From: Lineus longissimus
Taxonomy: Eukaryota; Nemertea; Pilidiophora; Heteronemertea; Lineidae
Direction: 5' to 3'
NCBI RefSeq assembly: GCF_910592395.1
Contig: NC_088324.1
Span: forward strand, 868,001-932,000
DNA: 64,000 bases
A program made the position numbers and the translations under genes. This document shows, piece by piece, positions 10,519 through 21,639 of the stretch; the first letter of the stretch is position 1, and each line of letters starts with the position of its first letter. The notes under the pieces are model-generated. The model saw only the letters and a list, made by a program, of their open reading frames with translations, was not told the origin of the DNA and did no database searches.

Positions 10519-13500
10519 GTTAGTGGTCGAGGAGAGATCTTCTATTGGCCGATCATAGGCCAATGAAGATATCTTATAGTACTCCCCCAAACCACCGGTC
10601 CATCAAGCTATATTGTTTGTGTCTACTGAGGCTTGATCCATGCGTAGCTCCTTGATCAGCCGGTGGGTGATAGTCTGATTGGGCACGGTCCACCAAGGAT
10701 ATTTTCTCGTCCGGTCAAAGTTAGGTGACCACTAATGGAGGTTTCACTCTAGTTGCTCGATGAAGGTTGATTACTATGAAGAACTTGCATCCAGAATATG
10801 AACAAAATGAGGTTCGTTTACGCGCTTACCTAAACCTCTGTCTGCGATCAGTGATGTTCTGGAGCCCATTTCAAGTCTGCAACTTCTCAATAAAAATCTA
10901 TACAAACCTTACTGATCATACTTATTCCTTGTCTCTGCGAGGAAAAACTGTTGATGAGTTGTTGGAGACCTATGCATGCTTGAATATCTATCATAACTTT
11001 CTGGCTTTATTTCAGCGACCACATTTTACTTCATGATCAACGACAAGCCGATCTTCATGAAGGGCTCCAACTGGATCCCTGGTGATGCGTTCCAAGAGAG
11101 AATGACCCCTGAGAGGACGAGGAACCTGCTGCAGTCAGCTGCTGATGCTGGCATGTGTATGATGAGGGTCTGGGGTGGAGGGGTAGGTTGAATGTGATAG
11201 ATAGTCAGCTGCTGATGCTGGCATGTGTATGATGAGGGTCTGGGGAGGAGGGGTAGGTTGAATGTGATAGATAGTCAGCTGCTGATGCTGGCATGTGTAT
11301 GATGAGGGTCTGGGGTGGAGGGATAGGTTGAATGTGATAGATAGTCAGCTGTTGATGCTGGCATGTGTATGATGAGGGTCTGGGGAGGAGGGGTAGGTTG
11401 AATGTGATAGATAGTCAGCTGTTGATGCTGGCATGTGTATGATGAGGGTCTGGGGTGGAGGGGTAGGTTGAATGTGATAGATAGTCAGCTGTTGATGCTG
11501 GCATGTGTATGATGAGGGTCTGAGGAGGAGGGGTAGGTTGAATGTGATAGATAGTCAGCTGTTGATGCTGGCATGTGTATGATGAGGGTCTGGAGAGGAG
11601 GGGTAGGTTGAATGTGATAGATAGTCAGCTGCTGATGCTGGCATGTGTATGTAGAGGGTCTGGGGAGGAGGGGTAGGTTGAATGTGATAGATAGTCAGCT
11701 GTTGATGCTGGCATGTGTATGATGAGGTCCTGGGGAGGAGGGGTAGGTTGAATGTGATAGATAGTCAGCTGCTGATGCTGGCATGTGTATGTAGAGGGTC
11801 TGGGGAGGAGGGGTAGGTTGAATGTGATAGATAGTCAGCTGCTGATGCTGGCATGTCTATGATGAGGGTCTGGGGCAGAGGGGTAGGTTGAATGTGATAG
11901 ATAGTCAGCTGCTGATGCTGGCATGTGTATGATGAGGGTCTGGGGAGGAGGGGTAGGTTGAATGTGATAGATAGTCAGCTGCTGATGTTGGCATGTGTAT
12001 GATGAGGGTCTGGGGTGGAGGGGTAGGTTGAATGTGATAGATAGTCAGCTGCTGATGCTGGCATGTGTATGATGAGGGTCTGGGGAGGAGGGGTAGGTTG
12101 AGTGTGATAGATAGTCAGCTGCTGATGCTGGCATGTGTATGATGAGGGTCTGGGGTGGAGGGGTAGGTTGAATGTGATAGATAGTCAGCTGCTGATGCTG
12201 GCATGTGTATGATGAGGGTCTGGGGAGGAGGGGTAGGTTGAATATGATAGATAGTCAGCTGCTGATGCTGGCATGTGTATGATGAGGGTCTGGGGAGGAG
12301 GGGTAGGTTGAATGTGATAGATAGTCAGCTGCTGATGCTGGCATGTGTATGATGAGGGTCTGGGGAGGAGGGGTAGGTTGAATGTGATAGATAGTCAGCT
12401 GCTGATGCTGGCATGTGTATGATGAGGGTCTGGGGTGGAGGGGTAGGTTGAATGTGATAGATAGTCAGCTGCTGATGCTGGCATGTGTATGATGAGGGTC
12501 TGGGGAGGAGGGGTAGGTTGAATGTGATAGATAGTCAGCTGCTGATGCTGGCATGTGTATGATGAGGGTCTGGGGAGGAGGGGTAGGTTGAATGTGATAG
12601 ATAGTCAGCTGCTGATGCTGGCATGTGTATGATGAGGGTCTGGGGAGGAGGGGTAGGTTGAATGTGATAGATAGTCAGCTGCTGATGCTGGCATGTGTAT
12701 GATGAGGGTCTGGGGTGGAGGGGTAGGTTGAATGTGATAGATAGTCAGCTGCTGATGCTGGCATGTGTATGATGAGGGTCTGGGGTGGAGGGGTAGGTTG
12801 AATGTGATAGATAGTCAGCTGTTGATGCTGGCATGTGTATGATGAGGGTCTGGGGAGGAGGGGTAGGTTGAATGTGATAGATAGTCAGCTGTTGATGCTG
12901 GCATGTGTATGATGAGGGTCTGGGGTGGAGGGGTAGGTTGAATGTGATAGATAGTCAGCTGCTGATGCTGGCATGTGTATGATGAGGGTCTGGGGTGGAG
13001 GGGTAGGTTGAATGTGATAGATAGTCAGCTGCTGATGCTGGCATGTGTATGATGAGGGTCTGGGGAGGAGGGGTAGGTTGAATGTGATAGATAGTCAGCT
13101 GTTGATACTGGCATGTGTATGATGAGGGTCTGCGGTGGAGGGGTAGGTTGAATGTGATAGATAGTCAGCTGCTGATGCTGGCATGTGTATGATGAGGGTC
13201 TGGGGAGGAGGGGTAGGTTGAATGTGATAGATAGTCAGCTGCTGATGCTGGCATGTGTATGATGAGGGTCTGGGGAGGAGGGGTAGGTTGAATGTGATAG
13301 ATAGTCAGCTGCTGATGCTGGCATGTGTATGATGAGGGTCTGGGGTGGAGGGGTAGATTGAATGTGATAGATAGTCAGCTGCTGATGCTGGCATGTGTAT
13401 GATGAGGGTCTGGGGAGGAGGGGTAGGTTGAATGTGATAGATAGTCAGCTGCTGATGCTGGCATGTGTATGATGAGGGTCTGGGGTGGAGGGGTAGGTTG

Positions 13501-16500
13501 AATGTGATAGATAGTCAGCTGCTGATGCTGGCATGTGTGTGATGAGGGTCTGGGGAGGAGGGGTAGGTTGAATGTGATAGATAGTCAGCTGCTGATGCTG
13601 GCATGTGTATGATGAGGGTCTGGGGAGGAGGGGTAGGTTGAATGTGATAGATAGTCAGTTGTTGATGCTGGCATGTGTATGATGAGGGTCTGGGGTGGAG
13701 GGGTAGGTTGAATGTGATAGATAGTCAGCTGCTGATGCTGGCATGTGTATGATGAGGGTCTGGGGTGGAGGGGTAGATTTGATCAATAAGCAGAGTTATG
13801 ATGCTTCCAAACTTGTAGTTTCCTCACGTTTTCCAGTTGTAAAAAGGCCCAAAACATCAATTTTCTAAAAATGTTGAAATGCGCTGTATGCCCTTTGCTA
13901 TGCGAGGGCGCACAACTTTCACTTTTCAACCTAAAAATCTCCATCTGATTCCAGATCTATGAAACGGATGTATTCTACGACCTGATGGATGAGCTGGGCA
14001 TCATGGTCTGGCAGGACTTTATGTTTGCTGTAGCCATGTACCCGGCCGACCAGGAATATCTTGATACGGTCCGTGAAGAAACCACATACCAAGTAAGCTG
14101 TATTCATGAGTTTACAAATAGTATCGTAGTACATGAGAAGTAGTATTCATCTGCTAATACCTTACCACAAGGTCCATGGAAGTGCTTAGCCAATGTACTG
14201 CTGCAGTAATATCTACTCCATGAGAGGTGTGGTAAGCTACCATTTTGAAACATTTAAACACTGACGCCTGGAAGATTATACTCCTCATATCACCTGTGAT
14301 GCCCTGAAATTCAATTCGCACGCTGCTGAAAGGGGTGTGGATTGAAGCTGCTCATTGCCGGTGCCTGCCTGCTGTAAGGGGCTTTAATAATCTCCATGGA
14401 CATAGATGTGCATACCCCTCCTTGGCGAGTGACCCTCCCCCCCCACTGTTTATACTTGGACGCCACTGAGAGGTCTATTTATGATTCCAACTTGATTGTC
14501 ATCTCTCTCCGTCTTCATCGCAGGTGCGTCGTCTGCAGCATCATGCCAGTATCGCCATCTGGAGTGGTAACAATGAATGTGCTGGTTGTCTCGCTAGTAA
14601 CCGGTAAGTCACTCTCATTGGCCAGGTAACCGGTAATTCCCTCTCATTGTTCAGGTAACCGGTAAGTCACTCTCATTGGCCAGGTAACCGGTAATTCCCT
14701 CTCATTGTTCAGGTAACAGGTAAGTCACTCTCATTGGCCAGGTAACCGGTAAGTCACTCTCATTGGCCAGGTAACCGGTAAGTCACTCTCATTGGCCAGG
14801 TAACCGGTAAGTCTCTCTCATTGGTCAGGTAACCGGTAAGTCACTCTCATTGGCCAGGTAACCGGTAAGTCACTCTCATTGGCCAGGTAACCGGTAAGTC
14901 ACTCTCATTGGCCAGGTAACTGATAAGTCACTCTCATTGGCCAGGTAACTGATAAGTCACTCTCATTGGCCAGGTAACTGATAAGTCACTCTCATTGGCC
15001 AGGTAGCTGGTAAGTCACTCTCATTGACCAGGTAACTGATAAGTCACTCTCATTGGCTAGGTAACTGATAAGTCACTCTCATTGGCCAGGTAACCTGTAA
15101 GTCACTCTCATTGGCCAGGTAGCTGGTAAGTCACTCTCATTGGCCAGGTAACTGATAAGTCACTCTCATTGGCCAGGTAACTGGTAAGTCACTCTCATTG
15201 GCCAGGTAACTGATAAGTCACTCTCATTGGCCAGGTAGCTGGTAAGTCACTCTCATTGACCAGGTAACTGATAAGTCACTCTCATTGGCCAGGTAGCTGG
15301 TAAGTCACTCTCATTGGCTAGGTAACCAGTAAGTCACTCTCATTGGCCAGGTAGCTGGTAAGTCACTCTCATTGGCCAGGTAACTGATAAGTCACTCTCA
15401 TTGGCCAGGTAACTGATAAGTCACTCTCATTGGCCAGGTAACTGATAAGTCGCTGTCATTGGCCAGGTAGCTGGTAAGTCGCTGTCATTGGTCAGGTAGC
15501 TGGTAAGTCGCTGTCATTGGCCAGGTAGCTGGTAAGTCGCTGTCATTGGCCAGGTAGCTGGTAAGTCACTCTCATTGGCCAGGTAGCTGGTAAGTCGCTG
15601 TCATTGGCCAGGTAGCTGGTAAGTCGCTGTCATTGGCCAGGTAGCTGGTAAGTCACTCTCATTGGCCTTTAGCTTGTACGCTTTATATTGTACAACTTTC
15701 TCAAACTCATCACATTTTTTCCCCAGTCTTCCCTGAAACCTTTCAGCAACCCGACCGCACTTTAAGATCTTCAGATGGTTTGCTTTTTGACCAGCCAAGG
15801 GCTAGGTTGGTGACCTTTGGCGACAGAGCCTGTCTTGCGTCGTTCCCAAGCTGTGGAACCGACTGCCAATCAGCTTGCAGACACTGACCAGCACCCCTCT
15901 CTTCGCGGGTCACTGAAAAACCTATCTCTTTTCCCGGTATAATGTAAAGTGTCACTGATCACTTCAGTGGATGCTGGCACTATAAACACCCTCATTTGGT
16001 TGATATGATTGATTGATCTCCGCTGCTCAATCAACGCTACAAGCTCGCATTTCCCTCCTTCAAACTAAGAAATAATCATTGAATGTCTTACTTTCCAGTT
16101 TTGGGACGGCGGCCCATTACAAACGTTACTATAACGACTATGTCGCCCTCTATATTGGCGTGGTGTTGAATGTGACGGCCCAGGAGGACCAGAGTCGGCC
16201 TATCGTCAGTACGTCACCCAGTAATGGCAAGCTGACGCCTGGAGCTGGTTGGATCGATAAGAATGTTTATGACACTCACCATGGTGACGGTAAGCCAGTG
16301 TTTACAGTTTCAAAACAGAAGACCCGGTCAGTGTGCAAGGGTTAAAATCAATGTTCAGAATTAACCATGGTAACCGAGCGGTAAAGTTATCAATGTGCAT
16401 GCGTAACATGATGCCAAAACCTGGAAATTTTGTATTTTATTCTGGCAAAGTGATCTTTTGTGATACTTAAGATTTTGATTTTTTTGTGTGTAATAATACA

Positions 16501-19500
16501 TTTTGTTCAACTGTGGTTTTCTGTGGGACATTACCCAAAATTAGAGTGCCAGTTTCGTGTGAAATCAACAATCCACTCATCATAACTCATGACAGATCTT
16601 CTCTTCATTTTGGTTCAGTCCACTTCTACACGTACTCGGGGAATCTCTGGGACTGGCGTCGCTTTCCAAAACCCAAGTTCTGCTCGGAATACGGCATCCA
16701 ATCGTACCCGTCATTTGAGGTGTTGAAACAAGTCTCTCAGCCCGAGGATTGGTACTTCAACAGTACGTTTATTGCAGACAGGCAGCATCATTGTGGCGGT
16801 AGGTCAAATCTGAATATCATGATCCGGTCCATTTTGCATTGCATCATGGTTAGATACCAGGCGCGCTGGGTTCAGACATCCGGTGTTGACCCTGTTCAAC
16901 CAGTTGAAGGGTAAGTCCTATATAACGTGTGATAGGCCTATGTAAAATAGATGCCTTAAGACCGGCTAAATAGCTTCTACAGTGTCAGTATCTGATAAAC
17001 TGTCCTGGTAGGTACACATGCTTGATAGTGAAAAGACACGAGCAATATCAGGGCAGGCATGTTGATGTATTGGTCTCACTTTTGTAAATATACGAGGGGG
17101 GGGTTGGATGATATCCAAAAACTACCAGGGCAATATTCCTGAAACTTACATGGATGACACCATGGCCAAAGACGTTAATTATGATAAACAATGGATTGAC
17201 CTTGATCTAATTAATTTCAGGCCCTTTGTGGTCAAAATTTATGAGACATTTCATGAAGTTATGAAGAATTCTGAAAATCATCAAATATTTGAGAATGGTG
17301 ATTTAGTTTCTTATTCCCTTGCTACAAGAATATCGCACACTTTCTTGCGTTGAACTTCATCTATTTTCTCGAAATTTACATTTTCTGGTAATTTCAGGTG
17401 ACAAACAACTTTTTGATATGGTGAAAGCTGTGATGCATCTCCCCAACTCGACTGACCACATCAAACTATTCAGTGATCTTCTCTATGTCTTCCAGGTAGG
17501 TATTATAGGCACTTGTGTCACATAGAACCTCAAGTGACATTTTGTTGACAGAGCATTACATTATTCTTTGGGTTTTCTAGAACGGAACACATTATCACTT
17601 GCTGAAAACAACATCAGCTGCTGGCTGGTGCATGCGAATAGGACATTCTGTGATGATGTTTAAGTTCATCTTGCCTTGTCACTTTCAGATTAATCAAGCA
17701 ATGTCCATCAAAACAGAGAGCGAAGTCTATAGAAGGATGCAGGGTGTCATGAATGGTCTTGGTGGTTACACGATGGGATCACTCATCTGGCAGCTCAATG
17801 ATAACTGGCAGGGGCCTTCTTGGGCGACGTTAGGTAAGTTTCAGTGTCGACAGTCTCGTTTCTCATTCTTTAGGACTTTCTTTAACCAAATCCTCCACAG
17901 ACACCCAGGTAAATGCCTTCACTGTTCGTTTGATATTTGAAATTTGTAATTGAATTAGAAAATTTCAAACTGTGTAGATGTACACAGGATTATGTGGACA
18001 GATAAACAAATACAAATAAACATTTGAGCAAAACTCATCTGCATCTGAACTGGACTACTGAATTGTGTGGAACTGCATTTCTATTCTGTTTATTTTTTTC
18101 ATGTATTTTAAGTTCGACCAGAGCACAGTTGTGATTGTTTTGCGAGCTATTCTCACTCAAAAAACTAGCAAGATTTTGTGCCTCTATTCGCTTTTGAAAT
18201 TTCTCAAATGTCTAATTATCAATTTTCAGAGTACACTGGCAAATGGAAGATGCTGCATTACTATATCAAAGACTTCTACAATAAGACTGTGGTCGTCCCG
18301 TGGGAGGATGGGGATACATTCAAGATCAGCTTCGTCCAGGAGGACGTTCAGCTGCCGGCACCAGGGGAATCGGTGGAAATCCTCAAAAGTAAGACGGGTA
18401 TCCCTCTTGGGTCGTCTTACAGAAGTTCTGGGCAGGACCAGTACTCACAAGAGACGTTTGAATGGCAGCAGTCATCGGCTGAAGAGGGCAAAGATCTGAA
18501 GTGGTCTAGGAGTGCGGTCACAGAGGAGTCGGAGGGTCAGAGTCCAGGTGTGGTCCACATGGGGCAGCAGAAACTACTTGTCGTGGAGAAGGCTGCCGGT
18601 GATAAGGATTCGTCGTGGTATTGCTCAACTGCCAAGCCGTGTGTTCTAGTCCTCACATTCAGGCCGTGGGATCTCACAAAATCTCCACTTAGAATTCAAA
18701 CAATTATCAAACAGGTTTGTAAACAGTTTAAAATTGAGCAGTTTCATGAGAACTAGGCCTGGTGATTATCGTCTCATCTTGATTATCGTGTTGCATGTAT
18801 CATACACAGGGCCGCAGTGCCTATTGTTTTGTTTGTGGTGCACACATTTTCCCAGGTCTCCCCCAGGGCAGGCTGCTCAGGAAGTTGGAATGCCTGTCTG
18901 GAATACACAGAATTCTCAGTCAGTTGGGGGACTGAAGCTTTAGGGAGAATCAATAATTTCTGGGGTGTCTTATTTTTCAAATGCATTTTTTCAGTCCACC
19001 ATCTTACCATCCATGGTTATATTCAATAATAAGTTGGGAAACAATCATTTCTAAAGCGAAGGGATGTTATATTTTCCAACTGCACCTATTTTTTCAGTCC
19101 ACCATCTTACCGTCCATGGTTATATTCAATAATAAGTTGGGAAACAATCATTTCTGAAGAGAAGGGATGTTACATTTTCCAACTGCACCTATTCTTTCAG
19201 TCCACCATCTTACCATCCATGGTTATACTCAATAATAAGTTGGGAAACAATCATTTCTGAAGAGAAGGGATGTTATATTTTCCAACTGCACCTATTCTTT
19301 CAGTCCACCATCTTACCATCCATTGTTATACTCAATAATAAGTTGGGAAACAATCATTTCTGAATAGAAGGGATGTTACATTTCCAGGGGCTGATTGAGC
19401 CCTCCATGGTTATATTCAATAATAAGTTGGGAAACAATCATTTCTGAAGAGAAGGGATGTTATATTTTCCAACTGCACCTATTTTTTCAGTCCACCATCT

Positions 19501-20549
19501 TACCATCCATGGTTATACTCAATAATAAGTTGGGAAACAATCATTTCTGAAGAGAAGGGATGTTACATTTTCCAACTGCACCTATTTTTTCAGTCCACCA
19601 TCTTACCGTCCATGGTTATATTTGAAGCGGAGACATCCACGATGTTGGGTCAGTTGAAGAGAGAAGATTACATGATCGAGATTACCGTCCAAGACGAGGC
19701 CAGCGTGACACTGGCCTCAAACTTTTACTTCCTGACCGTTCCTAAAGCTGCCTGGGGGATGAGAAAGGCTAACATCAAGGTAGGTCCATTGTGACATCAC
19801 AATGAAACGTGTGGCCGCTGCAGCCAATCTGGTATCTTGGCAATTTGAGACAAATGCCTCTTTTGACACAAAGACAGTTTTGATCCTTCCGCAATTGGAA
19901 CCCACAACCTCCTGATTTAGAGCCTAGTACTCTAGCCACTATGTCGCTATATCCCTCAATAAGTTATCAGTTCATGGATTAGCATTAAGCAACTAGGAAT
20001 ATCATTCCCCTGGATAGAATGCTGGCCATGAGATCCCCTGGACAGGATGCTGGCCATGAGATCCCCTGGACAGGATGCTGGCCATGAGATCCCCTGGACA
20101 GGATGCTGGCCATGAGATCCCCTGGATAGAATGCTGGCCATGAGATCCCCTGGACAGGATGCTGGCCATGAGATCCCCTGGACAGGATGCTGGCCATGAG
20201 ATCCCCTGGACAGGATGCTGGCCATGAGATCCTCTGGACAGGATGCTGGCCATGAGATACTCTTCATTGCCAGACTGTACATCATTGTGATTTTTTTCTT
20301 CTTCAGGTTAAAAGCGTCACAGCTCGGGACAAGAACTTCGTGATCACACTCTCCAGTGACCAGCCGGCGTTGTTCGTCTTTGTGGAGGCATGGGGGATCA
20401 AGGGACGATTCTCTCAAAATGGTTTCCATATGATGTCTGGACCAAGCAAGGCTCTATCGCTGGTCTTCTATCCATGGGAGGTGACGACCGTCATGGTGTT
20501 ACAGGATTCACTCAGGATCACATCTCTTATGGACGTTTATCAGTTTTAA
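6578..20549 (+). CDS. MANBA: Beta-mannosidase, 17 exons, complete
   Basis: This is a glycoside hydrolase family 2 exo-beta-mannosidase, which removes terminal beta-linked mannose from N-glycan fragments in the lysosome. Exons: 6578-6692, 7288-7440, 7599-7747, 8024-8223, 8811-8878, 9298-9473, 10359-10518, 11016-11182, 13955-14092, 14524-14603, 16099-16289, 16619-16798, 17398-17495, 17689-17833, 18230-18714, 19594-19779 and 20307-20549. Every junction is GT-AG and all phases agree, giving 977 residues against about 880 in vertebrates. The start has a hydrophobic signal peptide (residues 1-24). The general acid/base Glu in SGNNE is residue 460, and the nucleophile Glu in CSEYG is residue 556. 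The extra length lies mainly in exon 15. Identity comes from residue-by-residue family resemblance along the whole chain. Confidence 0.96.
8506..8532. repeat. Poly-C tract in MANBA intron 4
   Basis: A near-pure C run (ccccccccccaccccc). It is a low-complexity tract, possibly unstable in assembly. The rest of intron 4 (8224-8810) shows nothing else. Confidence 0.8.
9830..10271 (-). mobile_element. 410-bp Penelope/retrozyme-like element with hammerhead ribozyme
   Basis: The element at 9846-10255 is bounded by a perfect 16-bp target duplication AAACCCACCGTGTTTG at 9830-9845 and 10256-10271. Its two ends are direct repeats of about 65 bp (9846-9910 and 10189-10253, both starting GAATAGTAGAAGTAAAA) that differ at about one position. 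A type I hammerhead ribozyme lies on the minus strand beside the first repeat. Penelope-like retroelements carry such ribozymes in their pseudo-LTRs, and small non-autonomous retrozymes share the layout. No reverse transcriptase frame is present, so this copy is non-autonomous. It sits in MANBA intron 6, antisense to the gene. Confidence 0.85.
9929..9971 (-). ncRNA. Type I hammerhead ribozyme
   Basis: On the minus strand the order is CCACC - CTGATGA - stem II (GCCT/GGGC with a short loop) - GAAA - CGCGCGTC - GGTGG. CCACC pairs perfectly with GGTGG as stem I. ACGC/GCGT can form the minimal stem III typical of Penelope-associated ribozymes. The predicted cleavage is after the GUC triplet. One weakness is an A-A apposition at the base of stem II where G-C is usual, so activity may be reduced. 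Confidence 0.82.
11016..17833 (+). CDS. MANBA: MANBA exons 8-14: catalytic (beta/alpha)8 barrel
   Basis: Exon 8 encodes the barrel entry [13 protein letters not shown] and ends with MRVWGGG. Exon 9 continues with [20 protein letters not shown]. Exon 10 carries the acid/base Glu (IWSGNNE). Exon 12 carries the nucleophile ([12 protein letters not shown]) and ends at RQHHCGG. Exon 14 has [17 protein letters not shown], the conserved end of the barrel. Introns 8 and 10 are almost filled by tandem arrays that start within the exon ends. Confidence 0.94.
11130..13776 (+). repeat. 60-bp minisatellite duplicating the exon 8/intron 8 junction, about 44 copies
   Basis: The first unit is the real end of exon 8 (GCTGATGCTGGCATGTGTAT through gtctggggtggaggg) plus its donor gtaggt and about 17 bp of intron. 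The same 60-bp block repeats about 44 times with a few per cent divergence (ggggtggag or ggggaggag, gctgctg or gctgttg). Nearly every copy retains the GGG|GTAGGT donor and the coding sense of the exon end. The array makes up almost all of intron 8. Confidence 0.97.
14595..15668 (+). repeat. 29-bp minisatellite duplicating the exon 10 donor, about 37 copies
   Basis: The unit is GTAAGTCACTCTCATTGGCC plus aggtaaccg. The first GTAAGT is the true donor of exon 10 (aaccg|gtaagt at 14603/14604). Each later unit repeats the donor context with variants (aactgat, agctggt, aaccggt). The last third carries a gtcgctgtc variant, which suggests local homogenisation. It lies at the 5' end of intron 10. Confidence 0.96.
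18230..20549 (+). CDS. MANBA: MANBA exons 15-17: C-terminal domains with an exon 15 extension
   Basis: Exon 15 (485 bp) starts with [12 protein letters not shown], as in the family. It then runs into a polar Ser/Gln/Glu-rich stretch (about residues 730-800) that I do not recognise in other beta-mannosidases. It returns to typical sequence near [15 protein letters not shown]. Exon 16 contains [11 protein letters not shown] and exon 17 the final FYPWE motif. Intron 15 holds a tandem array duplicating the exon 16 acceptor. Confidence 0.9.
18975..19615 (+). repeat. 103-bp tandem repeat duplicating the exon 16 acceptor, about 6-7 copies
   Basis: Each unit contains tttttcag|TCCACCATCTTACC(A/G)TCC plus ATGGTTATA, the true acceptor and first codons of exon 16. 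After that the upstream units continue as aataataagttgggaaacaa instead of coding sequence. Acceptor copies lie at about 18991, 19094, 19197, 19300, 19487 and 19590, a spacing of 103 bp with one irregular unit near 19390. Only the last leads into exon 16. Confidence 0.93.
19885..19951 (-). repeat. tRNA-derived SINE fragment
   Basis: On the minus strand, an A-box-like TAGTGGCTAGAG is followed by a B-box-like GGGTTCCAATTGC. The spacing and sequence suit a tRNA-derived head, but the stems are degenerate. It lies in MANBA intron 16. Confidence 0.5.
20008..20264. repeat. 28-bp minisatellite in MANBA intron 16, about 9 copies
   Basis: The unit is ATGCTGGCCATGAGATCCCC plus tggacagg. Two copies carry tggatagaatg. 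Unlike the arrays of introns 8, 10 and 15, it does not touch either splice site. Confidence 0.95.
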
Positions 20550-20740
20550 TTATGGAACATAAACTTGTTTTGCTCTAATATAATCTAAAATAACCCGTAT
20601 TACAATCATGTCTTAACATTTAACTGAAATCTGAATATGTGTTAGATTTATAACTTAATAAGAAAAATTTCAAATCTACGGCTAGCATGATATCTGAATG
20701 TCAATCAGACATTTTGTTTGCCCAACACAACTTACAGGTA
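20550..20740 (+). other. MANBA 3' flank
   Basis: AT-rich sequence after the stop codon. No AATAAA is evident nearby; the nearest clear one is at about 21408. The true 3' end is not determined. Confidence 0.35.
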
Positions 20741-20742
20741 AT

Positions 20743-20872
20743 CAGATTGTATCACTTGGCACATATCTTACATTACCAGGTATGTGTTTAACCATTCCAG
20801 TTGATCAGATTGTATCACTTAACACATATCTTACATTACCAGGTATGTGTTTAACCATTCCAGTTGATCAGA
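20743..20872. repeat. Two-copy tandem repeat, ~67 bp
   Basis: The block beginning ATCAGATTGTATCACTT and ending CATTCCAGTTG occurs twice in direct succession with two base changes. Confidence 0.9.
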
Positions 20873-20909
20873 AGACTGACATGCACAAGAGTTATTCTGT
20901 TTTTGGGAG

Positions 20910-20975
20910 TCAGTATGGTCTAGTGTATCACACTTGGCTAGCTGTCAAGAGGTCTCCGGTTCAAAGCTTACAGTT
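20910..20975 (+). repeat. tRNA-derived SINE fragment
   Basis: TGGTCTAGTGTATCA resembles an A box, and CCGGTTCAAAGC about 35 bp later resembles a B box. It is not foldable as a full tRNA. Confidence 0.45.
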
Positions 20976-21019
20976 GGCATAAGATGCTAAGCAGTTGTCA
21001 TAGTCTAACTTCCCATCCT

Positions 21020-21228
21020 CCACCCAGGACCCGGTTGTTCAAAGTTCTGTTTCTGGTTTGGCAGCCGCTAAACCACTGTTATCTTAGCAGGCCGCCAAAT
21101 TCGCGTTAAGGTTAGCGGCCGCTATACAACTGCTAAGTAAGCGGTACCTCAAGGGTTTTGTCTTTGGCTGCTGCCAAGTGAAGCAGCGGTCGCTAAACTA
21201 ACCAGGCTTTGAACAACCGGACCCAGGT
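21020..21228. mobile_element. Short inverted-repeat element (MITE-like)
   Basis: ACCCGGTTGTTCAAAG at the left pairs with CTTTGAACAACCGG at the right. Both sides are flanked by ACCCAGG, a possible 7-bp target duplication. The interior is rich in gcggccgct-type palindromes. There is no coding capacity. Confidence 0.6.
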
Positions 21229-21639
21229 GTATAAATGGGGACCAGTCAGAAACGCTCAGGTTGTAGTGCTGATTATCGACAATCTTTTTTCAATGTTGTT
21301 TTCTTTAAAAGACCGAGTGTCACTTGCTGGTCTTGTGCACTCACCCTTAATATTACAGAAGAATATCATATATTTGTAGTTTGTGATAATTTTTCACATG
21401 TTTTGGTAATAAAATCACTGATTATTCAGCAATATTCATTAGATTTAGGGTTTTTTTTGGCGGGTATCTCCTTATCTTCATTAACTGGCTTAAGGATTCA
21501 CTGTGGCAAGACCATGTGCTGAGAGTGAAGGCTACTGGAAACACTGATACTTCTCTTGGTGAAATCATCGACAAGTAGGGCTGTCCAGTGTCAACCAGTT
21601 GGGGCCTGGCCATGTAAAAGGCACCAATCATTGAAGCTG

